Positions 8,576 to 16,751 of a DNA stretch of 64,000 nucleotides are shown piece by piece (positions within the stretch are counted from its first letter, which is position 1; every line of letters starts with the position of its first letter). The notes under the pieces were generated by a model, which made no database searches, was not told the DNA's origin, and was given only the letters and a program-made list of their open reading frames with translations. The translations under genes were made by a program, and so were the position numbers. The stretch is from CAYRFF01 sp964436125 (GTDB lineage: Bacteria; Bacteroidota; Bacteroidia; Chitinophagales; Saprospiraceae): positions 1-64,000 of the forward strand of contig CAYTBT010000009.1 in assembly GCA_964436125.1 (NCBI GenBank). Direction: 5' to 3'.

Positions 8576-9347
8576 TCATCTTGAACAGAAGTCTGTTCAT
8601 GAACTCCTGAAGATTATCAATGCGGAAGACAGCACGGTTCCACAAGTGGTTCAAGCCTGTATTCCGGATATTGAAAAGCTGGTGCACTGCGTGGTGCAAC
8701 AATTAAAGAATGGAGGAAGGCTTTTTTACCTTGGATCTGGGACAAGCGGACGACTAGGTATTGTCGATGCCTCGGAATGTCCGCCGACCTTTGGCGTGCC
8801 TGATAATATGGTTATCGGACTTATTGCAGGAGGAGATGGCGCTATCAGGAAAGCAGTTGAAGAAGCTGAAGATAATCAAGATGGCGGCTGGGAAGACCTC
8901 AAGCAATGGCAGATAAGTTCCGATGATATTGTTGTAGGTCTTGCCGCAAGTGGTACAACGCCCTATGTCGTAGGGGCCTTGGAAAAATGCCGGGAAATGA
9001 ATATTCCTACCGGGTGTATTACTTGCAATATTGATACTCCACTTGAAAAATATGCCGATTATCCCGTGGTAGCCGTTGTCGGCCCTGAAGTCGTGACCGG
9101 CAGTACGCGAATGAAATCAGGTACAGCACAGAAGTTGATCCTCAACATGATTACGACTACAGCGATGATTCAATTAGGTAGGGTGGAAGGAAATAAAATG
9201 GTCGATATGCAACTCACCAATCACAAGCTCGTTGAAAGGGGTACGAAAATGATTCAGGATGCACGGAATGTGCCTTATGATGAAGCTCGTGCATTATTAT
9301 TGAAACACGGATCGGTGAGGGAAGTGCTTCGACAATTTGAGAATTAA
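8541..9347 (+). CDS. murQ: N-acetylmuramic acid 6-phosphate etherase
   Basis: The enzyme cleaves the lactyl ether of MurNAc-6-phosphate to give GlcNAc-6-phosphate and D-lactate in cell-wall recycling. The protein has 268 residues, slightly short but with all typical blocks: the SIS sugar-binding motif GSGTSGRLGIVDASECPPTF, the catalytic region VEEAEDNQDGG, and the signature VTGSTRMKSGTAQK followed by VEGNKMVDMQLTNHKLVERG. It starts inside the symporter gene (35-base overlap). No MurNAc kinase or anhydro-MurNAc kinase gene is nearby, so the phosphorylated substrate must come from elsewhere. Confidence 0.96.
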   Translation: MKKITEKSSHYDHLEQKSVHELLKIINAEDSTVPQVVQACIPDIEKLVHCVVQQLKNGGRLFYLGSGTSGRLGIVDASECPPTFGVPDNMVIGLIAGGDGAIRKAVEEAEDNQDGGWEDLKQWQISSDDIVVGLAASGTTPYVVGALEKCREMNIPTGCITCNIDTPLEKYADYPVVAVVGPEVVTGSTRMKSGTAQKLILNMITTTAMIQLGRVEGNKMVDMQLTNHKLVERGTKMIQDARNVPYDEARALLLKHGSVREVLRQFEN

Positions 9348-9455
9348 TATGCTGCGAGTATAATCGCTTGGTAAAACTACTATTTTGATGTTGAGCTTGT
9401 ATGTTTACGCTTGCTTATGCATAATTAATGGGCTTTATTTATAAATAGGCATTAT

Positions 9456-10169
9456 TTACCAGCTCGGCGGTGAATACCAATTGCTTCCGCCTCTTCTCAT
9501 TGCCTCTCTTTCAGCTTTGGTGTAGGTGAAGGTGTCGCTGTCAAAATATGCATGCCTATGTTCATCGTGGTCGTCCTTATCTTTCTTCTCCTCGTCCTCC
9601 TCAAGGACATCTTTAAATGTATAGGCTATAATTATACCCGTTATGGCACCGAGAAGATGACTTTCCCAGCTGATATGCGGGTCATCCGGGATAATTCCCA
9701 TAAAATATCCACTATACAAGACAAGAATAACGAGTGATATGGCGATTGCCCTCATATTTCTCCTGAATAAACCGGTCCAGAAAAGAAAGGAAACAAGTGC
9801 GTACACAATACCGCTAGCACCGATATGATAAGCCGGTCTTGCAAATAGCCATACGAGAATATCGGTACAGAAATATAATGCTAGAAAGGCCTGCCATGCG
9901 ATGCGTTTATAAAGCAGGAACAAGACCGAGAGCAAGAAGAAAATCGGTATAGTATTGGAAAAGAGATGCTGAAAACTCCCGTGGATAAAAGGCGCCATTA
10001 CTATGCCTATAAGTCCTTCTAGGGTCCGTGGCAATATCCCATAGACTTTTAGTGAACCTGCTGTAAAGAAGTTAATGAGATGGAAAATCCACATCGCCAG
10101 GACAAATGCAATGGGTATCTTCAAGCGAGATAAAAACTCTGATGGAAATAAGCCTTTGTCAGTTGACAT
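9456..10169 (-). CDS. Rhomboid family intramembrane serine protease
   Basis: This membrane protease has six or more hydrophobic helices in 237 residues. The catalytic serine is in HIGASGIVYAL (Ser119) and the catalytic histidine in WESHLLGAITG (His171). The HGSFQHLFSN block (63-72) matches the conserved His/Asn motif that helps form the oxyanion site. The C-terminal tail after ~185 is charged and rich in Asp/Glu/Lys/His, so it is probably cytosolic. The gene lies one base downstream of pfkA on the same strand, in an operon with an acidic protein upstream. Its substrate is unknown. Confidence 0.92.
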   Translation of the reverse strand: MSTDKGLFPSEFLSRLKIPIAFVLAMWIFHLINFFTAGSLKVYGILPRTLEGLIGIVMAPFIHGSFQHLFSNTIPIFFLLSVLFLLYKRIAWQAFLALYFCTDILVWLFARPAYHIGASGIVYALVSFLFWTGLFRRNMRAIAISLVILVLYSGYFMGIIPDDPHISWESHLLGAITGIIIAYTFKDVLEEDEEKKDKDDHDEHRHAYFDSDTFTYTKAEREAMRRGGSNWYSPPSW

Positions 10170-10170
10170 A

Positions 10171-11133
10171 TTAATTTAGAGTCCTAACCATTTCCATAAG
10201 CGTAGGGTTCAGCACTTGTGTATGTTTAATTGCAGAAGTAAAATCTATCTCGACAATATCTTTTTTGTGTTCAGCAATCATGAGCCCATTTTTCCCTGCA
10301 AGCAGGGCTTTTAAAGCTTCCATTCCCAGTCGGCTGGCAAGCACTCTATCACCACAACTCGGGCTTCCTCCGCGCTGAATATAACCCAGGATAGATACTC
10401 GTGTTTCTATGTGTGGAACCTTTTTCCTTACTTTCCGAGCTATCTCAAATGCCCCTCCTTCATCATCGCCTTCCGCGACCACGATAATTGAGGAGTGATT
10501 TTTCTTTTCTTGGAGCAAAGCAACTATTTTATCGATATCCGTGCGATATTCCGGCACAAGAACCGCTTCAGAACCCGTTGCAATGCCGCTCCGTAGCGCG
10601 ATATAACCTGCATCACGCCCCATCACCTCAACAAAGAATGCCCTATTATGCGCGATAGCCGTATCTTTTATCTTATCAATAGCTCGCATCGCTGTATTAA
10701 TCGCTGTGTCATAACCGATGGTGTAGTCGATCCCATATAAATCATTATCAATCGTACAGGGAATGCCTATAATCTTGAAATCCGGATGTTCCTGCAGAAA
10801 GAAATTGGCACCGGTAAATGTCCCGTCACCACCGAGGACAATGAGACCTTGTATTCCCCTCTTCCGAAGATTGTCGGCGGCCTTTTTACGCCCTTCAGGC
10901 GTTCTGAATTCCTCGGAGCGAGCAGAGTGAAGTACAGTGCCTCCTTGATGAATTATATGCGACACATCATTCCATTCTAGCTGGCGCATATCATTGTCAA
11001 TCAGACCACTATAACCGCGATGAATCCCATACACCTCCAGCCCTTTACGTATTCCTGTCCTCACCACAGCACGCAGGCCGGCATTCATACCCGGCGCATC
11101 ACCACCTGATGTCAATACACCGATTCTATTCAT
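10171..11133 (-). CDS. pfkA: ATP-dependent 6-phosphofructokinase
   Basis: The enzyme phosphorylates fructose 6-phosphate to fructose 1,6-bisphosphate in glycolysis. Its 320 residues match the bacterial PfkA length. Clear motifs are TSGGDAPGMNAGLRA (8-22), GGDGTFTGA with the ATP-type glycine, and PCTIDNDLYGIDYTIGYDTA with the catalytic aspartate. MGRDAGYIAL and LGYIQRGGSPS complete the effector and substrate sites. The start overlaps the stop of the upstream acidic-protein gene by four bases (ATGA), and the rhomboid gene follows after one base, so the three form one operon. Confidence 0.97.
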   Translation of the reverse strand: MNRIGVLTSGGDAPGMNAGLRAVVRTGIRKGLEVYGIHRGYSGLIDNDMRQLEWNDVSHIIHQGGTVLHSARSEEFRTPEGRKKAADNLRKRGIQGLIVLGGDGTFTGANFFLQEHPDFKIIGIPCTIDNDLYGIDYTIGYDTAINTAMRAIDKIKDTAIAHNRAFFVEVMGRDAGYIALRSGIATGSEAVLVPEYRTDIDKIVALLQEKKNHSSIIVVAEGDDEGGAFEIARKVRKKVPHIETRVSILGYIQRGGSPSCGDRVLASRLGMEALKALLAGKNGLMIAEHKKDIVEIDFTSAIKHTQVLNPTLMEMVRTLN

Positions 11134-12149
11134 AATTCTTTCTTATAGCGCCTGTTTACGAGCTGGATGAAGTTCTTAGCAATCTCTTTTCTGCCGGGTG
11201 CCGCCCATTTTTCGTCCTGTGCTATTGTTGAAATTAAGTAAGCTTTAGCTTCCGCAAATGTCGAGAAGTCATTCAATTGTTCAATCGTTTCTGTAAACTT
11301 GGCATTATTGCCTCCGAAGAGCTCATTTTGTGTGAATATGCGCTCATTTAAGCCCATTGCCTTTAAGATGTCATTGACCGGTGTCGCACTTAGTCGATCG
11401 GATAAGTCCTTTCCTTGTTTGATTGTAAATAGATCTTCAAGTTCCGGATTGTCAATATCGATACTATCAGATGAATAATCTTTTATTTCACCCTTGCTCT
11501 TTTCCTGGTATTGATGAGTGTCGATATCTTCGGTTTCTTCGTCGTATGCTGACTCTTGAGCATTGTCTTCGCTTATTCCATTGTGCTTCTCTTTTTCGAT
11601 TTTTATCGTGTTGCCATTTCCATTGTGGTGCTCAGTGCTTATGGAATTATGTGCTATCTCTGCAATATCTTGTTCTTCTTCTGTAGCAGACGCTTCTCGC
11701 CTTGGTCTATGTGAGTCGTGATTAGATTGTTCAGGTTTAGATGTAGAACTATGATCAAGCTCGTTCTCTGCTTGTTCTGTTTCAGTTGCCTCACTTTCTC
11801 GTCTATCAAAGAAAAGAATGGAGTTTTCCTCCCCGGTATTCTTTATTTTATTCTTTTCTCCTTCGGATTCTTGCTTTACATCGGAGGTGCCGGATTTTTC
11901 GGGACTTGGAACAGAGGTGTCCTTCGATACATTGATTTCTTCACGTTCATAACTTACACCTTGATCAGCTTGCAGATTGCTCGATAAAGAGGAAGCTGTA
12001 TAAAAGTCACTGATGACAAATTCGTAAAGATTCTCTAGTTTTCTTTTAATAATTGCTTGGTCGATTGCTGAAAGGCCACCGATTTCATCTAGATTGCTCA
12101 CGAGGTTGTGTAATACGTCAAGTTCTTTCTTGAATGCTTTTAATTTCAT
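11130..12149 (-). CDS. Acidic low-complexity protein with conserved-looking ends, function unknown
   Basis: The protein has 339 residues. The N-terminal ~50 residues form a predicted helix (ELDVLHNLVSNLDEIGG), and the C-terminal ~110 residues are compact and well ordered (DRLSATPVNDILKAMGLNER to IQLVNRRYKKEL). Between them, residues ~60-230 are a charged stretch rich in Glu, Ser, His and Asn that should be disordered. It has no signal peptide or membrane segment. I do not recognise a named domain. It is the first gene of the pfkA-rhomboid operon, overlapping pfkA by four bases, so it is translated with a glycolytic enzyme. Confidence 0.75.
   Translation of the reverse strand: MKLKAFKKELDVLHNLVSNLDEIGGLSAIDQAIIKRKLENLYEFVISDFYTASSLSSNLQADQGVSYEREEINVSKDTSVPSPEKSGTSDVKQESEGEKNKIKNTGEENSILFFDRRESEATETEQAENELDHSSTSKPEQSNHDSHRPRREASATEEEQDIAEIAHNSISTEHHNGNGNTIKIEKEKHNGISEDNAQESAYDEETEDIDTHQYQEKSKGEIKDYSSDSIDIDNPELEDLFTIKQGKDLSDRLSATPVNDILKAMGLNERIFTQNELFGGNNAKFTETIEQLNDFSTFAEAKAYLISTIAQDEKWAAPGRKEIAKNFIQLVNRRYKKEL
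11248..11259 (+). repeat. Dispersed motif GCTTNCGCAAAT, copy 2
   Basis: The full match is TTAGCTTCCGCAAATGTCG (11245-11263), inside the acidic-protein gene. On the coding strand it encodes STFAEAK. Confidence 0.85.
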
Positions 12150-12294
12150 GGTGATATTTATAAAATTATGGTGATCAATTAACTACATCTTATAATAAAA
12201 GTAAATATAATAACAATAGTTTATACTATGCAAGAAATTTCCCAGAGTTTCCTACTTTCACATTAATATTAACAAATGTAGATATACATAGAAC

Positions 12295-12939
12295 GTGTTT
12301 TTAGAGCCATATTATATAGGACAACGGAAAGGATGGATAGAAGTGATATGCGGTTGCATGTTTTCGGGAAAGACCGAAGAGCTTATCAGGCGCCTGAAAA
12401 GGGCGAGAATCGCCGGCTTGAAGGTGAAGGCATATAAATCAGGTACCGATGTGAGATACGATAAAGAGAATGTCGTTTCCCATGATAAGAATGCTGTTCA
12501 TGCAGAGCCGATTGCTGATTCCTCAGCACTACTTAAAGAGCTTGAAGAATATGATGTTATAGGAATTGACGAAGCGCAATTCTTTGATGATAAACTCCCC
12601 GGTATAGTGGATGAGCTTGCATTAAAAGGCGTACGAGTCATAGTTGCCGGTCTGGATATGGATTATAAAGGGAATCCTTTCAGCCCAATGCCTGAGATTA
12701 TGGCCACGGCAGACTTTATCACCAAGGTTCATGCTATATGTGTTCATTGTGGTAATCTCGCAACGCATTCCTATCGGCTTTCCGAGGATGAAGAGCGCGT
12801 TCTCCTCGGCGAGCGCGGCGAATATGAAGCGCGTTGTCGTACTTGCTTTCACGCAGGGCCGATGCTCACATTTAAGTCACAGAAAGTGGTGAAGGAGGAT
12901 GAAGATTTTGGGATTCAGAGCCTTTTTCAAGAAGAATAG
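12295..12939 (+). CDS. tdk: Thymidine kinase
   Basis: The enzyme phosphorylates thymidine to dTMP in salvage. The protein has 214 residues. Visible motifs are the P-loop GCMFSGKT (20-27), the Walker-B-like GIDEAQFF, and two zinc-binding cysteine pairs, CVHCGN and CRTCF. The start is GTG, chosen because the following residues (FLEP, then RKGWIEVICG) match the usual N-terminus of Bacteroidota thymidine kinases and no in-frame ATG fits. It is divergent from the pfkA operon and is followed by purH on the same strand. Confidence 0.95.
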   Translation: MFLEPYYIGQRKGWIEVICGCMFSGKTEELIRRLKRARIAGLKVKAYKSGTDVRYDKENVVSHDKNAVHAEPIADSSALLKELEEYDVIGIDEAQFFDDKLPGIVDELALKGVRVIVAGLDMDYKGNPFSPMPEIMATADFITKVHAICVHCGNLATHSYRLSEDEERVLLGERGEYEARCRTCFHAGPMLTFKSQKVVKEDEDFGIQSLFQEE

Positions 12940-13111
12940 CCGTATTTTAAGTGAAATAAAGGGGATAATCCACGGTGAGAAGGCAATTTTGACGGAATTG
13001 AACGGCTTATTTACTCTTGTCGAAAGATGAATAGTGAATTATCTCGATTTCATAGAGAAGATGAACTCCAATCTTTTTACATTTGCGGAAATCCTCAAAA
13101 AATACCTCTTA

Positions 13112-14635
13112 ATGGCCAATAAGAAAATCAAGAGAGCGCTCATTTCAGTTTTTGATAAAAGTGGGATTGCGCCTATTGTAAAAGAACTCGATAGACAAGG
13201 AGTTGAAATATTATCTACAGGTGGAACGCAGAAGCATATTGAAGAGCTAGGAATTCAAGTACATGCTGTAGAAGAATTAACCGATTATCCTTCTATACTC
13301 GGAGGAAGAGTGAAAACTCTGCATCCCAAGGTTTTCGGAGGAATCCTGGCTATGCGTAATGATCAACATCAAGGGGAACTTGAGAAATACGATATTCCGG
13401 AAATTGATTTAGTTGTCGTTGACCTTTATCCATTTGAAGAGACTTTGACCTCTGGCGGGACGCATGAAGAAATAATAGAAAAAATTGATATCGGGGGAAT
13501 CTCGCTTATCCGCGCTGCTGCCAAAAATTTTAAAGATGTACTTGTTATTCCATCCAGGGAGCTATACGGTACACTTCTGGAGCTCCTGAAAGACGGAAAA
13601 GGCTCCGATGAAGGCTTAAGAAGGCAAATGGCGGCTACTGCATTCAAGATTTCTTCTCAATATGACTTCCTTATTGCAGATTATCTGAATGCCGGGGATA
13701 AAATGGCATTTACTTACACCGCAAGTCCACAGAAAGCATTGCGATACGGCGAAAATCCACATCAATCCGGTGAATTTTATGGCAATTTGCAGGAAAGCTT
13801 TAAGAAAATACAAGGGAAAGCGCTTTCCTATAACAATCTGAATGACATTGAGTCAGCTATCCGCGTCATTGCAGATATGCCGGAAGGGAAAGCGAGTTGT
13901 GCCGTCATTAAACACACCAATACCTGTGGGCTGGCAGTCCGTGATAATGTATATGAAGCGTGGAAAGCGGCATTGGCGGGAGATCCTGTATCGGCATTCG
14001 GTGGGATTATAATTTTTAACACTGAGGTGCCTGAAAATGTCGCCCGGGAGATAAATAAAATGTTTTATGAAGTGCTGATTGCACCCTCTTTTTCAGCTGA
14101 AGCACTGGAGATATTAAGTCGAAAAAAGAAACGGACTCTCCTGAAGTTTAAATCCTTCCCTAGAACGACACGGATGTTTAAATCTGTGTTGAATGGAGTC
14201 CTTGTTCAGGACATCGATAATAAGATTGTCGCGGTAAGCGATCTTGAATACGTTACAGAGGAGAAGCCAAGTGGAGAAGAAATAGAGAATATGCTCTTTG
14301 CTGACATTTGCGTAAAGCATCTAAAATCCAATGCGATTGCCCTCGTAAAAGATATGCAATTAATCGGCATCGGTACGGGGCAGACATCTCGTGTTGATGC
14401 ATTGATGCAGGCGATAGATAAAGCCGGTAGAATGGGATTTGAGACGGAAGGCGCAGTGATGGCGTCGGATGCATTTTTTCCATTTCCCGATTGTGTTGAA
14501 ATAGCGCATAAACACGGGATTGATCTGGTTATTCAGCCTGGTGGATCGATTAAAGATAAAGAGAGCATTGAATATTGTGATGAGCATAGGATGAAAATGG
14601 TATTGACGGGGACTAGGCATTTTAAACATGGTTAA
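13112..14635 (+). CDS. purH: Bifunctional AICAR formyltransferase / IMP cyclohydrolase
   Basis: The enzyme catalyses the last two steps of purine synthesis, AICAR to FAICAR to IMP. From ATG 13112 (ANKKIKRALISVFDKSG) it has 507 residues, the normal length; an in-frame GTG at 13034 would add 26 residues not seen in the family. The N-terminal cyclohydrolase domain has the ILSTGGT motif and HPKVFGGIL. The C-terminal transformylase domain has the catalytic KHTNTCG motif and a closing GTRHFKHG. It is followed after two bases by coaX. TACATTTG (13078-13085) just upstream resembles a -7 element, but a matching TTTG at the right distance is lacking. Confidence 0.96.
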   Translation: MANKKIKRALISVFDKSGIAPIVKELDRQGVEILSTGGTQKHIEELGIQVHAVEELTDYPSILGGRVKTLHPKVFGGILAMRNDQHQGELEKYDIPEIDLVVVDLYPFEETLTSGGTHEEIIEKIDIGGISLIRAAAKNFKDVLVIPSRELYGTLLELLKDGKGSDEGLRRQMAATAFKISSQYDFLIADYLNAGDKMAFTYTASPQKALRYGENPHQSGEFYGNLQESFKKIQGKALSYNNLNDIESAIRVIADMPEGKASCAVIKHTNTCGLAVRDNVYEAWKAALAGDPVSAFGGIIIFNTEVPENVAREINKMFYEVLIAPSFSAEALEILSRKKKRTLLKFKSFPRTTRMFKSVLNGVLVQDIDNKIVAVSDLEYVTEEKPSGEEIENMLFADICVKHLKSNAIALVKDMQLIGIGTGQTSRVDALMQAIDKAGRMGFETEGAVMASDAFFPFPDCVEIAHKHGIDLVIQPGGSIKDKESIEYCDEHRMKMVLTGTRHFKHG

Positions 14636-14637
14636 GC

Positions 14638-15363
14638 ATGATTTATGCAGTTGACATAGGAAATACCCGGATAAAAATAGGTCATTTTGAGGCCGATGAG
14701 CTTCAGAAGATTGAAATCCATGCCTTGGGGGATGTTCAGAATTGGAAGGCTTCTCTGAAGAATAAGAGTCGTGAAGCGATGATACTGGGATCGACATCGC
14801 TTAAAGAAGAGAAAATTATTGAGGATTGTGGATTGAAGCGGGCATATACAATGGATGCTTACACGCAATATCCTTTACGATTTACCTATGATAAGCTGTG
14901 GATGCTCGGTAAAGATCGGAGGGCAGCATCGGTGGCAGCTTTTTCTCAGGCAAAGGGAAAAACAGCCCTCATCATTGATGCTGGAACATGTGTCACTTAT
15001 GATATAGTTGAGCATTCAGGTATTCATCTAGGAGGGATGATCAGTCCCGGAATAGATATGCGTTATGCAAGCATGCATGCATTAACTGCTCAGCTGCCAC
15101 TTGTTGAGGAGAAGGATTACCTGGATAAAATAGCTACCAATACTTATGACGCATTAAGAAGTGGTGGGAAATATGGCTTGTTGCTGGAGATTAAGGCATA
15201 TATCCGATGGTTGAAGCAGCTGTACGGAGATATCTGCGTTTATGTATCCGGTGGCCATGCACAATTTTTAAAAAATAATCTCCCTGATGAACTGATACTA
15301 GAAAAACACTTAGTTTTGCAGGGATTGTATGAAATATATCAGTGGAATGAATACAAGAAATAG
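14638..15363 (+). CDS. coaX: Type III pantothenate kinase
   Basis: The enzyme phosphorylates pantothenate as the first step of CoA synthesis. The protein has 241 residues of the ASKHA fold. It shows the N-terminal phosphate loop AVDIGNTRIKIG, the DRRAASVAAF block, IIDAGTCVTYD and the glycine-rich GGMISPGIDMR. Type III enzymes need a monovalent cation and are not inhibited by CoA (family knowledge). The gene begins two bases after purH and overlaps the next outer-membrane protein gene by 17 bases at its end. Confidence 0.95.
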   Translation: MIYAVDIGNTRIKIGHFEADELQKIEIHALGDVQNWKASLKNKSREAMILGSTSLKEEKIIEDCGLKRAYTMDAYTQYPLRFTYDKLWMLGKDRRAASVAAFSQAKGKTALIIDAGTCVTYDIVEHSGIHLGGMISPGIDMRYASMHALTAQLPLVEEKDYLDKIATNTYDALRSGGKYGLLLEIKAYIRWLKQLYGDICVYVSGGHAQFLKNNLPDELILEKHLVLQGLYEIYQWNEYKK

Positions 15364-16702
15364 ATTTTCTATATACGGCATATTTATGCTTTTCTTATGT
15401 CTGTCATGTATGGATAGCCTGAGAGCTCAGGTGCCGGTTAATTCTCCCTTTACCTATATCGGCCTCGGAGAAATGCAGCCGGGGGATCTACATCGATATC
15501 GCTATCGTGGCTATACATCAACAGCGGCATTCGGCCCTTATGAAGCCAATCTCCGGAATCCTTCAGCCCTCGGCCGCTTGCGTGCAACGAGTTTTGATGT
15601 GGGCGTAAGCATGGAATGGGGTTATAAGCATCAAGGTGATCTCAGTTCAAAAGGTTTTTACGGAAAATTTGACTATCTCGTTCTGGCATTTCCGATATTT
15701 AATCCCATTAATGATATTCTAGAGAGAGATACGCGGGATTTTAATTGGGGGATGATGCTAGGAATAAAGCCCTATAGCCGAGTAGGATATAAAACATATA
15801 ACCAGAGTTATTTATCTGATGGCACCGAAGTATTGAATTCTTACAAGGGCGAAGGAGGAACGTATAAGATTATCTGGGGGAATGGGTTTACCTATAAGGA
15901 GTTTTCTCTCGGCTTTAAGCTTGCGTATATTCTTGGGAAGATGGATTATAAGGTAAATACACAGCTTGCAGATGAATCTTATAGTTTTGTTACTTTTCAA
16001 GGACGCACCTTATATATGAATGCATTCAATTATGACTTAGGAGCTCAATATAATTTTATTATCGATCGAGAAGTGCCGCTTGCAGAAGGTTTAAAAGGTG
16101 AGCCAAAGCGCTATATTAACCTTGGTTTCAGCATGAGTAGCGCAGTGAAGGCTGATTTTACTCAAGATATGTTGATTGTGAATGAGAGTTCTGCTGATGG
16201 ACTGGTAGATACGATTTTTCACAAGGCAGATCAGAAGGGCGTCGGCCTCTTGCCTGGTCATATCGAGGCAGGCTTGAAGTATCAACACAATCAATCTTTA
16301 TCATTAATTGCCGATTTTAGATATCAAAATTGGGCAAAATATGAGAATCCATTTAAAGAAAGCAATACTTATGAGATGAGCTCTGCTTATAGGGTCGGGC
16401 TGGGATTTGAGTATGTGCCGGACCAGGATGCTATCAATGGATATTTTAATCGAGTGAAATACTTTGTCGGTGCTCATTATGGAAATGATCCCAGGACGAT
16501 TAATGGAGAGCAATTGCGCGATTATGGTGTAGGAGCAGGATTGACCTTGCCATTGCTCGGCATACGACGACGTGCTTATGCGACCTTTTCATTTTTCTAT
16601 CGCCATAAAGAATTAGGCGGCATTAATGAAAATTATTATGGAATCGGCTTCAGCTTCAAAGGAACGGATAATCAGTGGTTTGTTCAGCAGAAGTACAATT
16701 AA
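15347..16702 (+). CDS. Outer-membrane beta-barrel protein, coaX-linked
   Basis: From ATG 15347 it has 451 residues with a signal sequence (FSIYGIFMLFLCLSCMDSLRAQ). The body has long amphipathic strands with Gly/Tyr/Phe, YIGLGEMQPG and ANLRNPSALGRL near the N-terminus, a pattern shared with FadL/PorV-like barrels, and a C-terminal FSFKGTDNQWFVQQKYN. An earlier in-frame ATG (15329) would place six extra residues before the signal, so 15347 is preferred. It overlaps coaX and precedes a TPR lipoprotein gene. The pairing suggests an outer-membrane complex, but the role is unknown. Confidence 0.75.
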   Translation: MNTRNRFSIYGIFMLFLCLSCMDSLRAQVPVNSPFTYIGLGEMQPGDLHRYRYRGYTSTAAFGPYEANLRNPSALGRLRATSFDVGVSMEWGYKHQGDLSSKGFYGKFDYLVLAFPIFNPINDILERDTRDFNWGMMLGIKPYSRVGYKTYNQSYLSDGTEVLNSYKGEGGTYKIIWGNGFTYKEFSLGFKLAYILGKMDYKVNTQLADESYSFVTFQGRTLYMNAFNYDLGAQYNFIIDREVPLAEGLKGEPKRYINLGFSMSSAVKADFTQDMLIVNESSADGLVDTIFHKADQKGVGLLPGHIEAGLKYQHNQSLSLIADFRYQNWAKYENPFKESNTYEMSSAYRVGLGFEYVPDQDAINGYFNRVKYFVGAHYGNDPRTINGEQLRDYGVGAGLTLPLLGIRRRAYATFSFFYRHKELGGINENYYGIGFSFKGTDNQWFVQQKYN

Positions 16703-16751
16703 AATGACGATTTGAAGGTTTATAAAGGCAGATGGATATATCATTTTGACC

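Noticed and set aside
13078..13085. TACATTTG as -7 element for purH
   Set aside because: It matches TAnnTTTG, but no TTTG lies at a suitable distance upstream, and the site overlaps a partial copy of the dispersed motif.
14360..14797. 145-codon antisense frame across the purH/coaX junction
   Set aside because: It is entirely opposite well-supported genes and has no domain or signal.
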